Origin: Stomoxys calcitrans
Lineage: Eukaryota; Arthropoda; Insecta; Diptera; Muscidae
Length of the DNA stretch: 64,000 nucleotides
Assembly: GCF_963082655.1 (NCBI RefSeq)
Contig: NC_081552.1
Span: 123,914,458-123,978,457, forward strand
Direction of reading: 5' to 3'
Shown in pieces: positions 45,400-57,421 of this stretch (the first letter of the stretch is position 1; the number at the start of each line of letters is the position of its first letter). The position numbers and the translations under genes are program-made. The notes below the pieces were generated by a model that did not search any database, was not told the origin of the DNA, and was given only the letters and a program-made list of their open reading frames with translations.

Positions 45400-46830
45400 A
45401 AAAACACCAGATCTCGGAGATGGGTAGGGTGATTTATGCGAAATTTTGTTGGCACACTTACATTAACCGAAAATCAAAAATTTTTTATCAGAATCTGAGG
45501 TGGGCGGCCCACCCCAAAACCCACCAAACAGATTTATAGACCAATCACTTCCATATATGGGTATATAATTAAAGGTATTTGAGAGTAGAAAGCGAATCTG
45601 TTATCAAATTGTGAGACTAAGTGTTTCGTGGGTCACCTCACCCACAAAAAAACCCTCAAATCGGACATATTTACCGACCATGACTGCATGGATCTTAGAT
45701 GAAAGGTCATTGGGAGTAGAGCAAGAAATTGACTTCAACTCTTGAGACCAAGTCTCTGGGGATCCACCACACCGATGAACAGGACTATTTCGGTTTAAAT
45801 AAGAGTTATTTGAGAGTAGAACAATCCACGGGAACATTGGAATACATTTTAAATTGGCATTTGGTAGAAATTTCCAAACTAAGAGTACTTTTCTCCAACA
45901 TAGCATTATCGGGCGCAGAAGAACGGGCCGGACTCAGCTAGTCTATATATATAAAAATTAGTTTGTGTATTCGGGAGTAGAAAAACAATTTTATATACAA
46001 ATTTGGGTCCATGTACCTAACGGGTTACCCCGACCCTCAAACCGATTGAAATAGGCATATAGGACACTAATAACAATATGGGACTCGAATGAAAGGTATT
46101 TGGGAGTAGATGACGAATATGGTCAGAAAGGAGGAATAGGCTATATAATTTGTTGGTATTGGAAGGGGGCGGACCCTGCCCCGTTACATCAAAAACACCA
46201 CCCAAAATCAAGGTTGACCGAAGGGGACAATATGGTATTAAAAGTTGGGTCTAAGGAACCCAGTGGTCATTCCAACGCCAAAAGTTCCCCAAATCAACAT
46301 ACTGGACGTACATATCAGTATGGGATTCAAATGAGTCGGGAGAAGATTACGAATATGACATAAAAAATAATGTTTAAGTATTTACGGGTCGCTCCACCCC
46401 AAAAGGCCCCCAAATGGGAGTTTTACTCGATCATATCTATATAAGACTCAAATGAAAGGTATTTGGGAGTAGATTACGATTTGTGTCCAAGAATCTAGGT
46501 GGCTCTTTATCTCCAAAAATCGCCTATAATAGGTTATATGACCTAATAAAACAATGGGGGATCAAATGATAAATATTTTTGAGTAGAGTGTATCATTGAA
46601 ATTTGTGCTCAAGTGGCAGATGGAGTGTGGCGCACAACCCTCGTATAGACACCGTACACCAATCATGACAATATGGGGTTCAATTCAAGGTATAAGGTTG
46701 TGGACTGCAAATCTGATATCTTCATACTGCTCATATATCTAGCGGACCACCTCACTCCAAAACAGTCGATCAATCACAAATAAATGTAGGCCGCCATACC
46801 CCAAAAATTATGACGTTCAGCGTGATAGGG
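45400..46830 (-). mobile_element. Two CCCGGGCCCGCTCC-headed repeats, minus orientation
   Basis: The first runs from body (AGATCTCGGAGATGGGTAGG) to head GGGCCGGACTCAGCTAG at about 45940. A tail-like TATATATATAAAAATTAG follows, then a second body to about 46830. Both lie between the two direct repeat copies. Confidence 0.6.
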
Positions 46831-46833
46831 GGA

Positions 46834-47244
46834 GTTGAAAATTTTAACATTAAGATTGCAACCATTTTTAGCTCATCGATAGACAAGACCAAACGACGTG
46901 CAGATGGGTAAAACTTTTTGTTCAAAAGTTTTACATGGCTCAATAGTAAGAACTATCGCCACCGCACCAAATATATAGACAGAGAAATAAGTTCTTTACT
47001 ACAGAAAATCGTTAAATATGGTAATTTGATTTGATTTAAAAAAGACTAAATGATGACTATTTAACGGTAGTCATATAGTCATTTATAGACAACTACCACG
47101 TGATGATCAATGTTGTTTTCAAATAGATTTTGTTGATCCAATTGAAAACAGCCAGTAAATGGCGCTAATTTTGAGAAGCAAACATGAACAGAAAGAAGAC
47201 AGAGTGGTCAAATTGATCATTCAGCACTTATCTTTGATACGACC
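46834..47244. repeat. Direct repeat, copy 2
   Basis: About 410 bp, roughly 85-90% like copy 1 by eye, with one 60 bp deletion. It ends where 5'-truncated LINE C sequence begins. Confidence 0.85.
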
Positions 47245-47245
47245 T

Positions 47246-48262
47246 CTTCATCAAGGGATCGGAACTCATGTTGGGATTCTTGGGCAAGCAAAAAAAGATT
47301 TGGTCGTCGAGAAGTGGGAGGCCTTCCACAGGGAGGAGAAGGAGGAAGGAACTTTCCTTGTGGTTGGCATTGATCAAGTCTCCGTGACAAGTTTGGCCTA
47401 GACTAAAGGCATTGCTTTTTCAAGATTGGGAAGACCAGAATAGGCGGAAATCCTCATATTGAGACATCAGGCCGTGCAGTGGCAGGTGACTCAATACAGT
47501 CCAATAAACAGGGGGCTGACGACGATACAATTGTTTCTCTCTATATTGAAAAGATAAGGATAAGCAAAGATGCTAATACTAAAACAACATGCAGTGCAGG
47601 AGTGACAGACCCAAGACAGCCTAACAAACAGGGACCCGACGATGGACCCATCACAAGTTCAAGATTCGGAAGACTAGGATAGGTAAAAATCCCATTATTT
47701 AAACATTAGGCAGGGCAGCGACATGAGTCTCAATGCAGCCTATCGAACGGGGAGCCGACGATGGTACCATCACCTACTCCGAAGAAGCCAATTTACTTAA
47801 AATTTGGAAGATTAAGATAGGAAAAGATCCTAGTATTGAAGCGAGACTGCTACACACGCTCTGATGGAGAAAATCAGTAAGGGCAAGATTCATATTGCCT
47901 TAATTCCGGAGCCATGGACGACCCGGAACAAAGATTTTGGACTGAACCATTTCAACTACCAATTATTCTATGCGAACGCTGGTACTCGGCTGAGGACCTA
48001 CGTTATTTGTCATAAAAATTGTAATTATATATTTTCCCCCGAGTTGTCAACGTCGGATGCAACAGTGGTGAGACAGGGAGACAGTGGAACATACCTGGCA
48101 TCACTTTATCTGCCTTTTGACTCTCCGACACCGCCACCAACGTCGGAGCTGCAACGGCTGGTGAGGAAAGCAAAACAAACAGGAAACGAGGTACTTATAG
48201 GGTGCGATGCGAACTGTCACCACATTTCGTGGGGTGGTACCAACACTAATAAGCGGGGCTAA
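47246..48262 (+). pseudogene. LINE C copy: ORF1 end, peptide-repeat region, endonuclease
   Basis: Starts within ORF1 (KWEAFHREEKEEGTFLVVGI). Degenerate peptide repeats follow (QSNKQGADDDTI, QPNKQGPDDGPI). From 47864 comes the ORF2 endonuclease: KIHIALIPEPWTTRN (active-site Glu), NYQLFYANAGTRLRT and EVLIGCDANCHHISWGGTN. The ORF1-ORF2 junction is disrupted by frameshifts and the start codon context is lost. It is truncated at the 5' end, as usual for incomplete reverse transcription. Confidence 0.82.
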
Positions 48263-49588
48263 GCCCTTGCAGAGTTTTCGAATACTAACGACCTAATAAC
48301 ACTTAATATTGGTAGCACCGCTACCTTTGTTAATAGGATTAGGGAGGAGGTATTAAATCTGACGATATGTTCGGAAAATCTAACCGATGAGGTTCAGGAT
48401 TGAAAGCTCTCCATGGAACACTCTTTGTCTTACCATCGCTACATTAGGTTTAGAATAGCACGTCCAGCGCCAAGTCCGAAAGGCTTCCGGAATAAGTTGA
48501 AAACCAACTCAGCTAGACAAAACTCGGAGGGCTACTCAGAAGAAGACTTAGAAATGTCAACAGGATTAACTCTACGAAAATGTCAACAGGATTACCTCTA
48601 CACTGGTGGGGTCCTTCAAAGATGGTTGTCCTCTTCGGGAAAGGAAATCCGCCAAAGAAAAACCCTGGATGACCGGGGAGACTCGAAATATTGGGAGAGG
48701 TCCGCAGACTTTATAACAGAGCAGTTCATAAAAAAGTGGAAGTATATTGGATATATTGGGTCAAGGAAAACAAAAAAATTACCAGGGAGGCAAAACGTTC
48801 CTCCTGCAAGATTTTCTGCGAACAGGTCGATAGCATGACGCCGTCAAGATGAAAAAGTTTCTCTAAAAAACCCATGTCCAAACTGAAATGTTAGTTGACG
48901 ACATGTGAGAGCAAAGACAACGGAGGACATGTTGAGACTTTTGATGAAAACCCATTTTCCACAGGATACGACGGGAATCACGGAGACACCGGAATCTTGG
49001 GATAATAATGTTGATCGAAGGTTTATCATTAAAGAATTTATGATGAAGGAATCCATGAGGAGCGTCAAACCATTTAGGTGACATGAAGCTGATGGAATAT
49101 TTCCGGCATTACTATAGAAGGAGGCAGACTATTTAGCGCCCCACCTGGTCAATATTTTCATAGCGTGCCTGGGAATTGCATTTAGTCGGAAAGCCTGGCA
49201 GGAGGAAAGGGTAGTATTTATGCCCAAGCCGGTCAATGAAAATTATGCGACATTAAAGGCCTACAGACCTATAAGCCTTACGTCCTTTCTACTCAAAACC
49301 ATGGAACGTACTGTGGACACCATGGTAAAGAGATCCAGCGAGCTGCTCAAATGCAAAATGAACTACGCCTGCCCAATTAAACGATTTAGATATCTGACAA
49401 GGTCAAATACTTAGGTGTGATTCTGGACAGGAAACTAAATTGGAAGTGTCAAATTCAGAGTACTGAGAAGGCTCACAGATGCTGGGAATTATTTAGATGG
49501 GCCGTAAGCTCGACATGGGGATTGAATCTAAGCATAGTCCACTGGCTCTACAGGCGCGTGATTAGACTAATACTTACTTAAGCCTAAG
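48263..49588 (+). pseudogene. LINE C copy: linker and RT with internal deletion
   Basis: Endonuclease end (NDLITLNIGSTATF), linker pieces (KYWERSADFITEQF) and RT motif 1 (NYATLKAYRPISLTSFLLKT, 49240-49310). The YADD core is absent: sequence jumps at about 49395 to KVKYLGVILDRKLNWK and HWLYRRVIR. Minus-strand frames near 48850-49084 are shadows. A mariner inserted at 49591 ends this segment. Confidence 0.8.
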
Positions 49589-49590
49589 TA

Positions 49591-50541
49591 TTGGGTTGCC
49601 CAAAAAGTAATTGTCGGTAATGTAGTAGTAATATAGTCGGCGTTGACAAATTTTTTCAACGGCTTGTGACTCTGTAATTGCATTCTTTCTTCTGTCAGTT
49701 ATCAGCTGTTACATTTAGCTTGCTTTAGAAAAAAAGTGCGCTAAATTTTGTTTACATTTGTTTGTTTGGCGTCAATTTTAATATGGGTACCACATGTATT
49801 GAAAGAAATTCATTTAACAAACCGAATCAACGCTTGTGATATGCACCTTAAACGCGATGAATTCGATCCGTTTTTAAAACGAATCATAACTGGAGATGAA
49901 AAATGGATTGTTTACAACAACGTTAGTCGAAAACGATCATGGTCCAAGCATGGTGAACCAGCTCAAACCACTTCAAAGGCTGATATCCACCAAAAGAAGG
50001 TTATGCTGTCTGTTTGGTGGGATTGGAAGGGTGTGGTATATTTTGAGGTGCTTCCAAGGAACCAAACGATTAATTCGGATGTTACTGTCAACAATTGGAC
50101 AAATTGAATACAGCCATCAAGGAGAAGCGACCAGAATTGGTCAATCGTAAAGGTGTCATATTCCACCAGGACAACGCTAGACCGCACACATCTTTGGTCA
50201 CTCGCCAAAAACTGAGTGAGCTTGGCTGGGAACTTTTGATGCATCCACCATATAGCCCTGACCTTGCACCATCAGACTACCATTTATTTCGATCTTTGCA
50301 GAACTCCTTAAATGGTTAAACTTTCGGCAATAAAATCGCTATAAAATCGCACTTGGTTCAGTTTTTTGCAGATAAAGGCGAGAAGTTCTATGAGCGTGGA
50401 ATACTACATTTGCCAGGAAGATGGCAAAAGGTTATCGAACAAAATGGCAATTATATATTTGATTAATGTTCATTCTAAGTTTTATTAAAAATGCATTTAT
50501 TTTCTTTTAAAAAATCCGCAATTACTTTTTAGGCAACCCAA
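49591..50541 (+). mobile_element. Mariner element, 951 bp, internally deleted, inserted in LINE C
   Basis: Termini TTGGGTTGCCCAAAAAGTAA and TTACTTTTTAGGCAACCCAA with TA on both sides (49589-49590, 50542-50543). The LINE C reading is collinear across it, so it is the younger insertion. Compared with a full mariner it lacks the transposase N-terminus, as does the copy at 25938. Confidence 0.93.
49748..50466 (+). pseudogene. Mariner transposase, N-terminally deleted, with stop
   Basis: D,D34D catalytic core: KRIITGDEKWIVYNN in the 49748-50107 frame, then FHQDNARPHTS and YSPDLAPSDYHLF in 50095-50319. A stop after LNG at 50319 interrupts the C-terminus, which continues to QNGNYIFD. One frameshift lies near 50100. 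The HTH DNA-binding region is missing. Confidence 0.9.
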
Positions 50542-50543
50542 TA

Positions 50544-50998
50544 GTTTGGAAAATGATATGGGAAAAAATTTCAACGTTAGGTTAATACAACATGTTCAGA
50601 GAATATGCTGTCTTGTCATAGGCGGAGCGGTGAGGACCACGCCCACTAGGGCAATAGAGACCATTCTAGATATCATACCATCGAAGATAGGAAACCTCGA
50701 AGGAACGGTAGAGATTTCCGATTTCCATGGACACCTTTACGGACAGTAAAAAGGCCATAAAGACAATAACAACCAGGGCGGTAAGATCATGAATATAATA
50801 AGTAGATTAACGCCTCCTGTGAAGATGGCACGATCCGCATCATTTGGGTGCCGGGCCATAGCGCAGTAACTGGGAATGAGAAAGCAGACGATATGGCTTG
50901 GAGGGCCAGAGAACTGCAGTCTGTATACTTGGTTAACCCGAAGGCTTTAGGGTCGACGCAGTCCGAGTTAAGGGCGTGGGCAACGAATTAGGTTAGGT
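50544..50998 (+). pseudogene. LINE C copy continued: RNase H remnant
   Basis: Resumes the element split by the mariner: GGAVRTTPTRAIETILDI (RT-RNase H spacer), TDSKKAIKTITTRAV, and near 50830 IWVPGHSAVTGNEKADD, the third RNase H motif. It stops after ELRAWATN and meets an inverted LINE C end. Confidence 0.78.
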
Positions 50999-51285
50999 GG
51001 AAACGAGGGCGCAGATATATGTCTGCCCCATGCCACTATAGACTTATATCTAAAAAGTAACCTCGATAAAGAAAATCGATGTAAGGAATTCAGTGCTACT
51101 TACAAAATTTCTAATTGTTTTCCATACCACCCCCCTAAGTTGGTTCATGTCTGGTGTTGTGTCCATACCTTTGTGTCGGTATCTGTTAGCCGCGAAAACC
51201 GGGCAACGACAAAGGATATGCTCTAACGTCTCATCATGTTCCCAACATGCCCTACACATGCTATCTGTTGGCAAAATAATCTTTT
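50999..51285 (-). pseudogene. LINE C 3' end, inverted
   Basis: Minus strand: DSMCRACWEHDETLEHILCRC and NQLRGVVWKTIRNFVSSTEFL, the Cys/His-rich C-terminus of ORF2. The 3' tail (CACCTAACCTAA) abuts the plus-strand copy at about 50998. So the RNase H of one copy and the 3' end of another face each other. Confidence 0.78.
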
Positions 51286-52085
51286 TTCACCAACCAAATC
51301 ATCATTACCATACCTACCTCGAAATATTGAGTTAGGACCCTATAAAGAACACTGATTCTTGATCGTCTTGTCATTCTGAGGCGATCTAGCCAAGTCTATC
51401 CGTCCGACCATCCGTCTGTTGAAATCAAGATAAGGGTCGAACGCGTAAAGCTAGCCGCTTGAAATTTTGCACAGATACTTAATATTGATGTAGGCCGTTG
51501 GGGATTGCAAATGGGCCATATCGGTTCAGATTTGGATAAAGCTCCCATATAAACCGATCTTCCAATTTGAATTCTTGCGCATCTGGAAGCAGTAATTATT
51601 GTCCAATTTGGCTGGAATTTTGCATGTGGTGTTCAGTTATGACTTCCAACAACTGTAACAAGTACGGCTTAAATCGGTCTATAACTTGATTAGCTCCCAT
51701 TTAAACCGATCTCCCGATTTAACTTCTTGAGCTTCTGGATGCCGCATTTTTTGTCCGATTTGGCTGAGATTTTGCACATAGTGTTCTGTTATGACACTCA
51801 ACAACTGTGCCCAAATTGATCTATAACCAGATATAGCTCCCATATGGTAATGTTTTAATCGGTCAAGAACCTGATATAGCTCCCATATAAACCGATCTCC
51901 CGATTTGACATCTTCAATTCTTACAATCCGCAATTTTCATCCGATTTAGCTGAAATTTCGCATATAGTGTTCTGTTATGATTTTCAACAACTGTGCCAAA
52001 TACAGTCCAAATCGGTCTATAACAAGATATAGCTCCCATGTAAACCGGTTTCTCGATCATCCTATTTTGGTTCCCAGAAGTAGGT
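51286..52085 (+). mobile_element. Old DINE-like element
   Basis: 5' part with ATTCTTGATCGTCTTGTC and a decayed GTCC tract, then units with AGCTCCCATATAAACCGATC. The 3' stem is not found. It is diverged from subfamilies A and B (TTATGACTTCCAACAACTGT in each unit). Confidence 0.7.
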
Positions 52086-52657
52086 AGAATAAAATAAAAT
52101 TATGCCCTTCAACTCAATTTATTTTGTATATCACTCGATTTATTACGCTTTAAAATTTTCTAAAATAAGTTTAAAGAAGAAATAACACAAAAAATTGCCG
52201 GCCAGGGGACTCGGACCTCGGTTTCTGAATTCTTCAGTGGTATATGAAAATTTTATGTGCTGTACTAACTGTCGGAAGGATAGTTAACACAACTACCGGT
52301 AAGGAGTTAGTAGAACTCCGGTATGGCAGTTAGCACAACTGCCGGTAGGGTAATAAGCAAAACTACAGTAAGAGTATTGTGCTAACTCTTTGGTGGTACT
52401 GCGGAAAATAAACGTTGTTGATACAATTGGCAGAAACAAAATGGGTTTATTTTTTACGAAAATGATTGATAGAAATGATATATCGGTAAGTAGCATCTTC
52501 TTTTAACCCTATTTATTGTATCGTAGAAAAGACTTATTGTAGTTGAGTTGAGTGGAGCAGACGTGTTTTTATTTCGCTCCTCAAAGAAAAAAAATATATA
52601 CGTATCTCGGAATAGTTACTACCTATTACGAAAATATCCTTTTGGAGTAAGCGAGAA
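52086..52657. other. Gene-free stretch with a short degenerate tandem repeat
   Basis: 52250-52400 repeats TAGTTAACACAACTACCGG / CAGTTAGCACAACTGCCGG at about 45 bp spacing. The part next to 52658 may be 5' UTR of the following LINE C copy. Confidence 0.4.
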
Positions 52658-54547
52658 ATGGACTCCAAAGACTCAACATCTGCGGTGGTAGCGTCAGACC
52701 GTAGCGTGTTATCCTCCCCTCCTATAGGTGTGGGTACCTTGGCACCTGTAGTCGAGAGTAATGCTTCAAGCGCACAACTAGTCGTCAGACTAATTAATGA
52801 TGAAGAGACGGATAATACAGAGGGATGCACAGTTCGTCCCCAGCCTTTAAGTAAATGTGGTGTTTCCGACTCGGATTCAGACAGCGATGGTGTCAATGTA
52901 ACCAGTCATCGCAGCCGAATCGAGAGATGAGGGCATCGGGATGACTGCAGAAGTGAGCGATTGCTTTCCTAAGCTCACAGGCAGAGCGAGAAAGCGATCC
53001 GGTGCACGACGAAGGAGACAGAGGAGTATGTACCGGCAGCGTAATCGGGCGAAAGTGCAGGATGCTGGAAGGGATAGAACTGACATTACAAGCACTTCTA
53101 CGGAAGCTGGGCAAAGAATCAGATCTCCCGAAAAGCATTACACTGCTAAAATGCTGAAGAAGAAAAAGAACTCCCCGCTTTCAAGTACTCTGGGAAATCC
53201 AAGCCAGCCATCCCGCAACGAGACCTCAGACAGTGTCCTGCGGAGATAGACAAAGTTGGAACAGGAACGAAGGAAGCGCACACGGCCCCTGAGTCTTCAT
53301 GGACGACTGTGACTTCCAATAGGAGGCCACAGCCATTACGGAATGGGATGATGGTCGCTGAGAATGGAAAGGAGCCGCCTTCTTACGCCAGAGTGGCAAG
53401 GAAGCACAACAGAGATGAGCTGACTTATGCAGTCATCAATATTGGCAGTGTATCTAGTAGGATTCCACCAAATCATCGGTCCCAAGTGGAGGATCTGATT
53501 AACGATCGGATTTTCGGATGTGTGGAACACTCTAGAGGGTCTACCCATTTATATGATGAGCTGCGTGTATAGAGGAGATATCTTTACCCAGCGTTTTGTG
53601 TCGGCGGAATGTATTGATATCGTCAAACAGCTCGTCAGAGGTATTCACGCTCCCTTGGATGGCGTAAAGCTCGACCTGGTGAGAAAGATGGATATTTCCC
53701 AGCTCACAAAGGCGACGGTCTTCATCAAAGGACGGTGCAGTAAATTTGCTTCGGAACGCAAGTTGGGATTCTTGGCCAAGCAAAACCAAAGTTTGGTCGC
53801 AGAGAAGTTGAAGGTCTTCCACAGGGAGGAGAAGGAGGAAGGAACTCTCCTTGTTGTTGGCATTGATTTAGTCCCCGTGACGAGTTTGTCTTAGACTAAA
53901 GGCATTGCGCTCTACAGGAGCAAAGCTGTCTTTGTTAAGATTGGTTAGACTAGGATAAGCAGAAATTTTCATTTCGAGACATCAGGCCGTGCAGTGGCAG
54001 GTGACCAACACCGCCCAACCAACAGGGTGCCGACAACTAGACAATCACGTCATCTCTTAATATTGAAAAGACTAGGATATGCAAAGATCCTAATACTAAA
54101 ATATCAGGCAATGCAGTGGTGAGAGACCCAACACAGCCTAACAAACAGGAACCCGACGACGGACCCATCACCGACTTAAAGGTTCGGAATACTGGAATAG
54201 GTAAAGATCCTAATATTGAAACATTAGGTAGCGCAGCGACAGGTGTCTCAATGCAATCCAACAAACAGGGAGCCGATGATGGTACCATCACCTACTCCAA
54301 AGAAGCCCATTTACTTAGGATTTGGAAGGCTAAGATAGGCAAAAATCCTAGTATTGAGACATCAGGCAGTACATTGAATGGAAACCCAATACACCATAAC
54401 GAACTGGGACCCAGACTATGCAAAGAGCCTAAAACCATGACAGCAGGCAGTGCAGTGACAAGAAAGTCAATGCAGCCTAAAGAACAGGAAGCAGACGATG
54501 AGATCATCACCTACTCCCAAGATGGCCATTTACTGGAGGACCAATGA
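52658..54547 (+). pseudogene. LINE C ORF1 (gag-like), most complete copy
   Basis: Starts MDSKDSTSAVVASDRSVLSS and continues through an acidic Ser/Asp run (SDSDSDSDG). It changes frame near 52930 to a basic segment (RARKRSGARRRRQRSMYRQR) and again near 53250 to NGKEPPSYARVARKHNRDE. 53520-53894 reads MWNTLEGLPIYMMSCVYRGD to GTLLVVGIDLVPVTSLS. The last part, 54116-54547, is built of a repeated peptide (QSNKQGADDGTITYSKE-like). Its stop TGA overlaps the ORF2 ATG. The basic region fits RNA binding. I see no clear CCHC zinc knuckles. At least three frameshifts are present. Confidence 0.75.
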
Positions 54548-55074
54548 TTGAGGTAATCCAGATAAACCTCCAACGGAGCGAGTATGCTACACACGCTGTG
54601 ATGGAGAAAATCAGCAAGAGCAAGATTCATATTGCCTTAATTCAGGAGCCATTGACGACCCGGAACAAAGATTCTGGACTGAACCATATCAACTACCAAT
54701 TATTCTATGCTAACACTGGTACTCGGCCGAGGGCCTGCGTTATTTCTCATAAAAATATAAATTATATATTTTCCCAGAGTTGTCAACGTCGGATGCAACA
54801 GTGGTGAGGCAGGGAGACGGTGGACCATACCTGGCATCACATTATCTGCCTTTCGACTTTTAACACCGCCCCCATCGGCCTGGGTGGCGGTGTCGATATG
54901 TTCGGATGACGATATGTTCGGAAAATCTAATCGATGAGTTTCAGGATTGGAGGGTCTCCATGGAACACACTTTCTCTGAACATCGCTACAATAGGTTTAG
55001 AATACCACGGCCAGCGCCGAATCCGATAAGTTGAAAACCAACTGGACATAATTCGGAAGACTACTCGGAAGAAG
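54544..55074 (+). pseudogene. LINE C ORF2 endonuclease, truncated
   Basis: ATG at 54544 overlaps the ORF1 stop (ATGA). MIEVIQINLQRSEYATHAVM leads to KIHIALIQEPLTTRNKDSGL, the APE endonuclease start with its Glu motif. After 54807 the frame is lost. Pieces resume near 54900-55060 (TICSENLIDE-like, then linker). The DANSHHISW motif is deleted. The RT and RNase H of this copy are missing: at about 55075 LINE D-type sequence follows. Confidence 0.78.
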
Positions 55075-56220
55075 ACTTGGGCAAAATATTGGGCAAAATT
55101 GGCCGACAGACGACTGGTCGGCAGGGGCTTTTGACGAAGACACTTGGTTCAAGTCTTATGGACAAGGCCGAACATATTCTTTCTTCACACGCCTATAATT
55201 TGCCTAGGAGATTAACCTTCCCCGATAAACCAACACATTCTATAAGAGGTTGGAATAAAGAAGGCGCATCGCTCTCAGCTTTATTTAGAGGCTTGGTGCG
55301 AATGATCCTAAGACTCTCACTAATAGGGAGAGAGACCCCCTAAATTGAGCTCGGGGACTCGCTACCCCAAAGACTAAACGTCTAGATTCGGAAACTACAC
55401 CGCAGTCAGCCAAAAGGCTGCGGTCACATAGAGGGCATCCCACGCCTAAAAGAACTAGGGCGAACAATAGTAAGATGGGTCCAAGAACCTTTACTAATGT
55501 CGCTAGGGACAGTTTTGTGATGACAGTTGTCGACAAGGGAGAAGAACAGTGCTGAATTCCTAGGAATAATTGAAGTGGGATAGTCAATGGACTGTCATCA
55601 GCATACTCCGATGTCCTTGCGGAATTTCCTGGGCCTCCTCCAGTTTGTGATGATGCAGGCAGGTATCGAGGCCGATACTGACTAATTGCCTTCGGGTTTC
55701 AACACTCAATTGAAATGTATCGTTGTGCGCTAAAAAAGATAAGTGAGATCTGGCCAGGTGCCTGCACCTAGATTTAGCCAAGAAGGAAAATATTCCTTCT
55801 CTACAGAGGGGAAGGACGGAATTCGAAAAGCACTTCGACAGCAGCAGCTAGTGAAGCATCTTAAGATGAATCGTCCGTACAGCAAGTCTCCAGTGTTCTG
55901 AGTAAGAGTGGTTCCACTGCTTTCTTAAATGCCCCTGGATACGTACGGAAGCTCATCATGACAAGACCTAACGAATCGTAGGAGAATGAACTCCTGGCTA
56001 TGGTCCGGTTTCTAGAAATAAATCTCCACCATTGTAAACCCGCTTCGGCAGCACTTAAGGTCCTCCTGATGGCAGGGGGATTTGACGAGGTTCTTATCCC
56101 GGAACGACGGGTGAATTCCGGGATTTAAACTAATCAAGGGTGCGGTAAATGGCAGACACAGAACCTGCATTCTTGCAAAGAGTAGTCAAAATGTCTTTCT
56201 TCTTCCGTCGCAAAGCACTG
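55075..56220 (+). pseudogene. LINE D: ORF1 and endonuclease start, decayed
   Basis: Around 55370-55560 one frame reads TPQSAKRLRSHRGHPTPKRT and FTNVARDSFVMTVVDKGEEQ, typical of LOA-type ORF1. Near 56130-56200 it reads GAVNGRHRTCILAKSSQNVF, the endonuclease of the same family. 55770-55800 (TAGCCAAGAAGGAAAATATT) matches the start of LINE H at 33810. Minus-strand frames 55285-55587 and 55584-55781 are shadows. Confidence 0.6.
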
Positions 56221-57421
56221 AAGATTCAACTCTAAGAGATATACTTCAGGAAGCTCTACGCGCAACAGCACAATGGGCTACCGTAAGTGGTTTAGGTATA
56301 AATCCGTGCAAGACAGAAGTATTTCTTTTCAGCAGGAGATACAAATTGTCTACAGTGGAACCTGTCTCATTGGGAGGAGAGAAAGCGCAAAATACCTGAG
56401 TGTTTTGCTGGACAGGAAATTGAACGTCAAATTCAACATTTTGGAAAGGACAAGAAAGGCAACTCTTGCCCTTTTCACCTGCAGAAGAGCCATTGGCAAA
56501 AGTTGGGATCTTAGACCGCTTGTCATGCATTGGGTATAAACTGCAATTGTCAGACCTTTATTGCTATATATTGTTGTGGTCTGGTGGGCGTCGCTGCAAA
56601 AGTCCCATGCAGTGTGTATCAAGCAGAGATCCTTGCAAATAAGAAAGTGGTGGAATGGCTAAGATATAATGTCATAACGACGATTGTCACAAATATCTTC
56701 TCAGACAGCCCATAAATCCCTGGAGAACGTATTTCTGAATACAAAAACCGCCCCCGACTGTCGCAACGAGATGGCTGAACAGTTCAAAATTCACCTGTTC
56801 TGGGTGCCGGGCCACAGAGACATTCTAGGGAATTATAGAGCTGTCTAGCATGCGAGACTATGAATTACCTTACACATTCCAGGGAAGCTAGAATCTGTGG
56901 GTATGCCTCTAGCGACATGTAGGCAAAGTTTGCAGGACCAGTCCCGAAGCACAACGAATTATATATGGTCACAACGAGGGGGCTGTGAGCATTCCAAAAC
57001 TTTGCGGTCTGATCTAGAGGTCTATTGCTTTGCTGTCACTGACTAGAACATACGTCTCAGTCATTGTGTCCCTCATGACAGGTCACTGTCTAATCGGAAA
57101 ACATGCTGACGGACTGAAGGTTGTCAGCAACGACTTTTGCAGAAGCTGTGAGGACATCGAAGAAGAGACTATAGAACCCCTTCTGTGTGCGTGTCCCGCA
57201 CTGGAAGTCAGAAGGAGTTCCCCTCTAGGTTCTCGTTTCTATGAGAACCTTTCTCATTTAGCAGATGTGAACATTCGCAAGTTGTTGGGCTTTTTAAAAG
57301 CGATCTTAATGGTTTAACGGTACTACTAGAAGGCATCTTTCTTCCTCTATTCCTGTGGTATCACAATGGAAGAAAACGTCTAAGTGAGTCTGATGGCAAA
57401 CAGCCACTTAAACCTAACCTA
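56221..57421 (+). pseudogene. LINE D: RT end, RNase H, C-terminus
   Basis: Begins after a deletion removing most of RT including YADD. ALRATAQWATVSGLGINPCK and KYLSVLLDRKLNVKFNILER follow, then KSWDLRPLVMHWV. RNase H is reduced (SVYQAEILANKKVVEWLRYN, later HLFWVPGHRD). 57030-57317 is a 95-codon frame with MTGHCLIGKHADG, SCEDIEEETIEPLLCACPAL, the Cys-rich C-terminus. The 3' tail is AAACCTAACCTACG. Confidence 0.8.
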
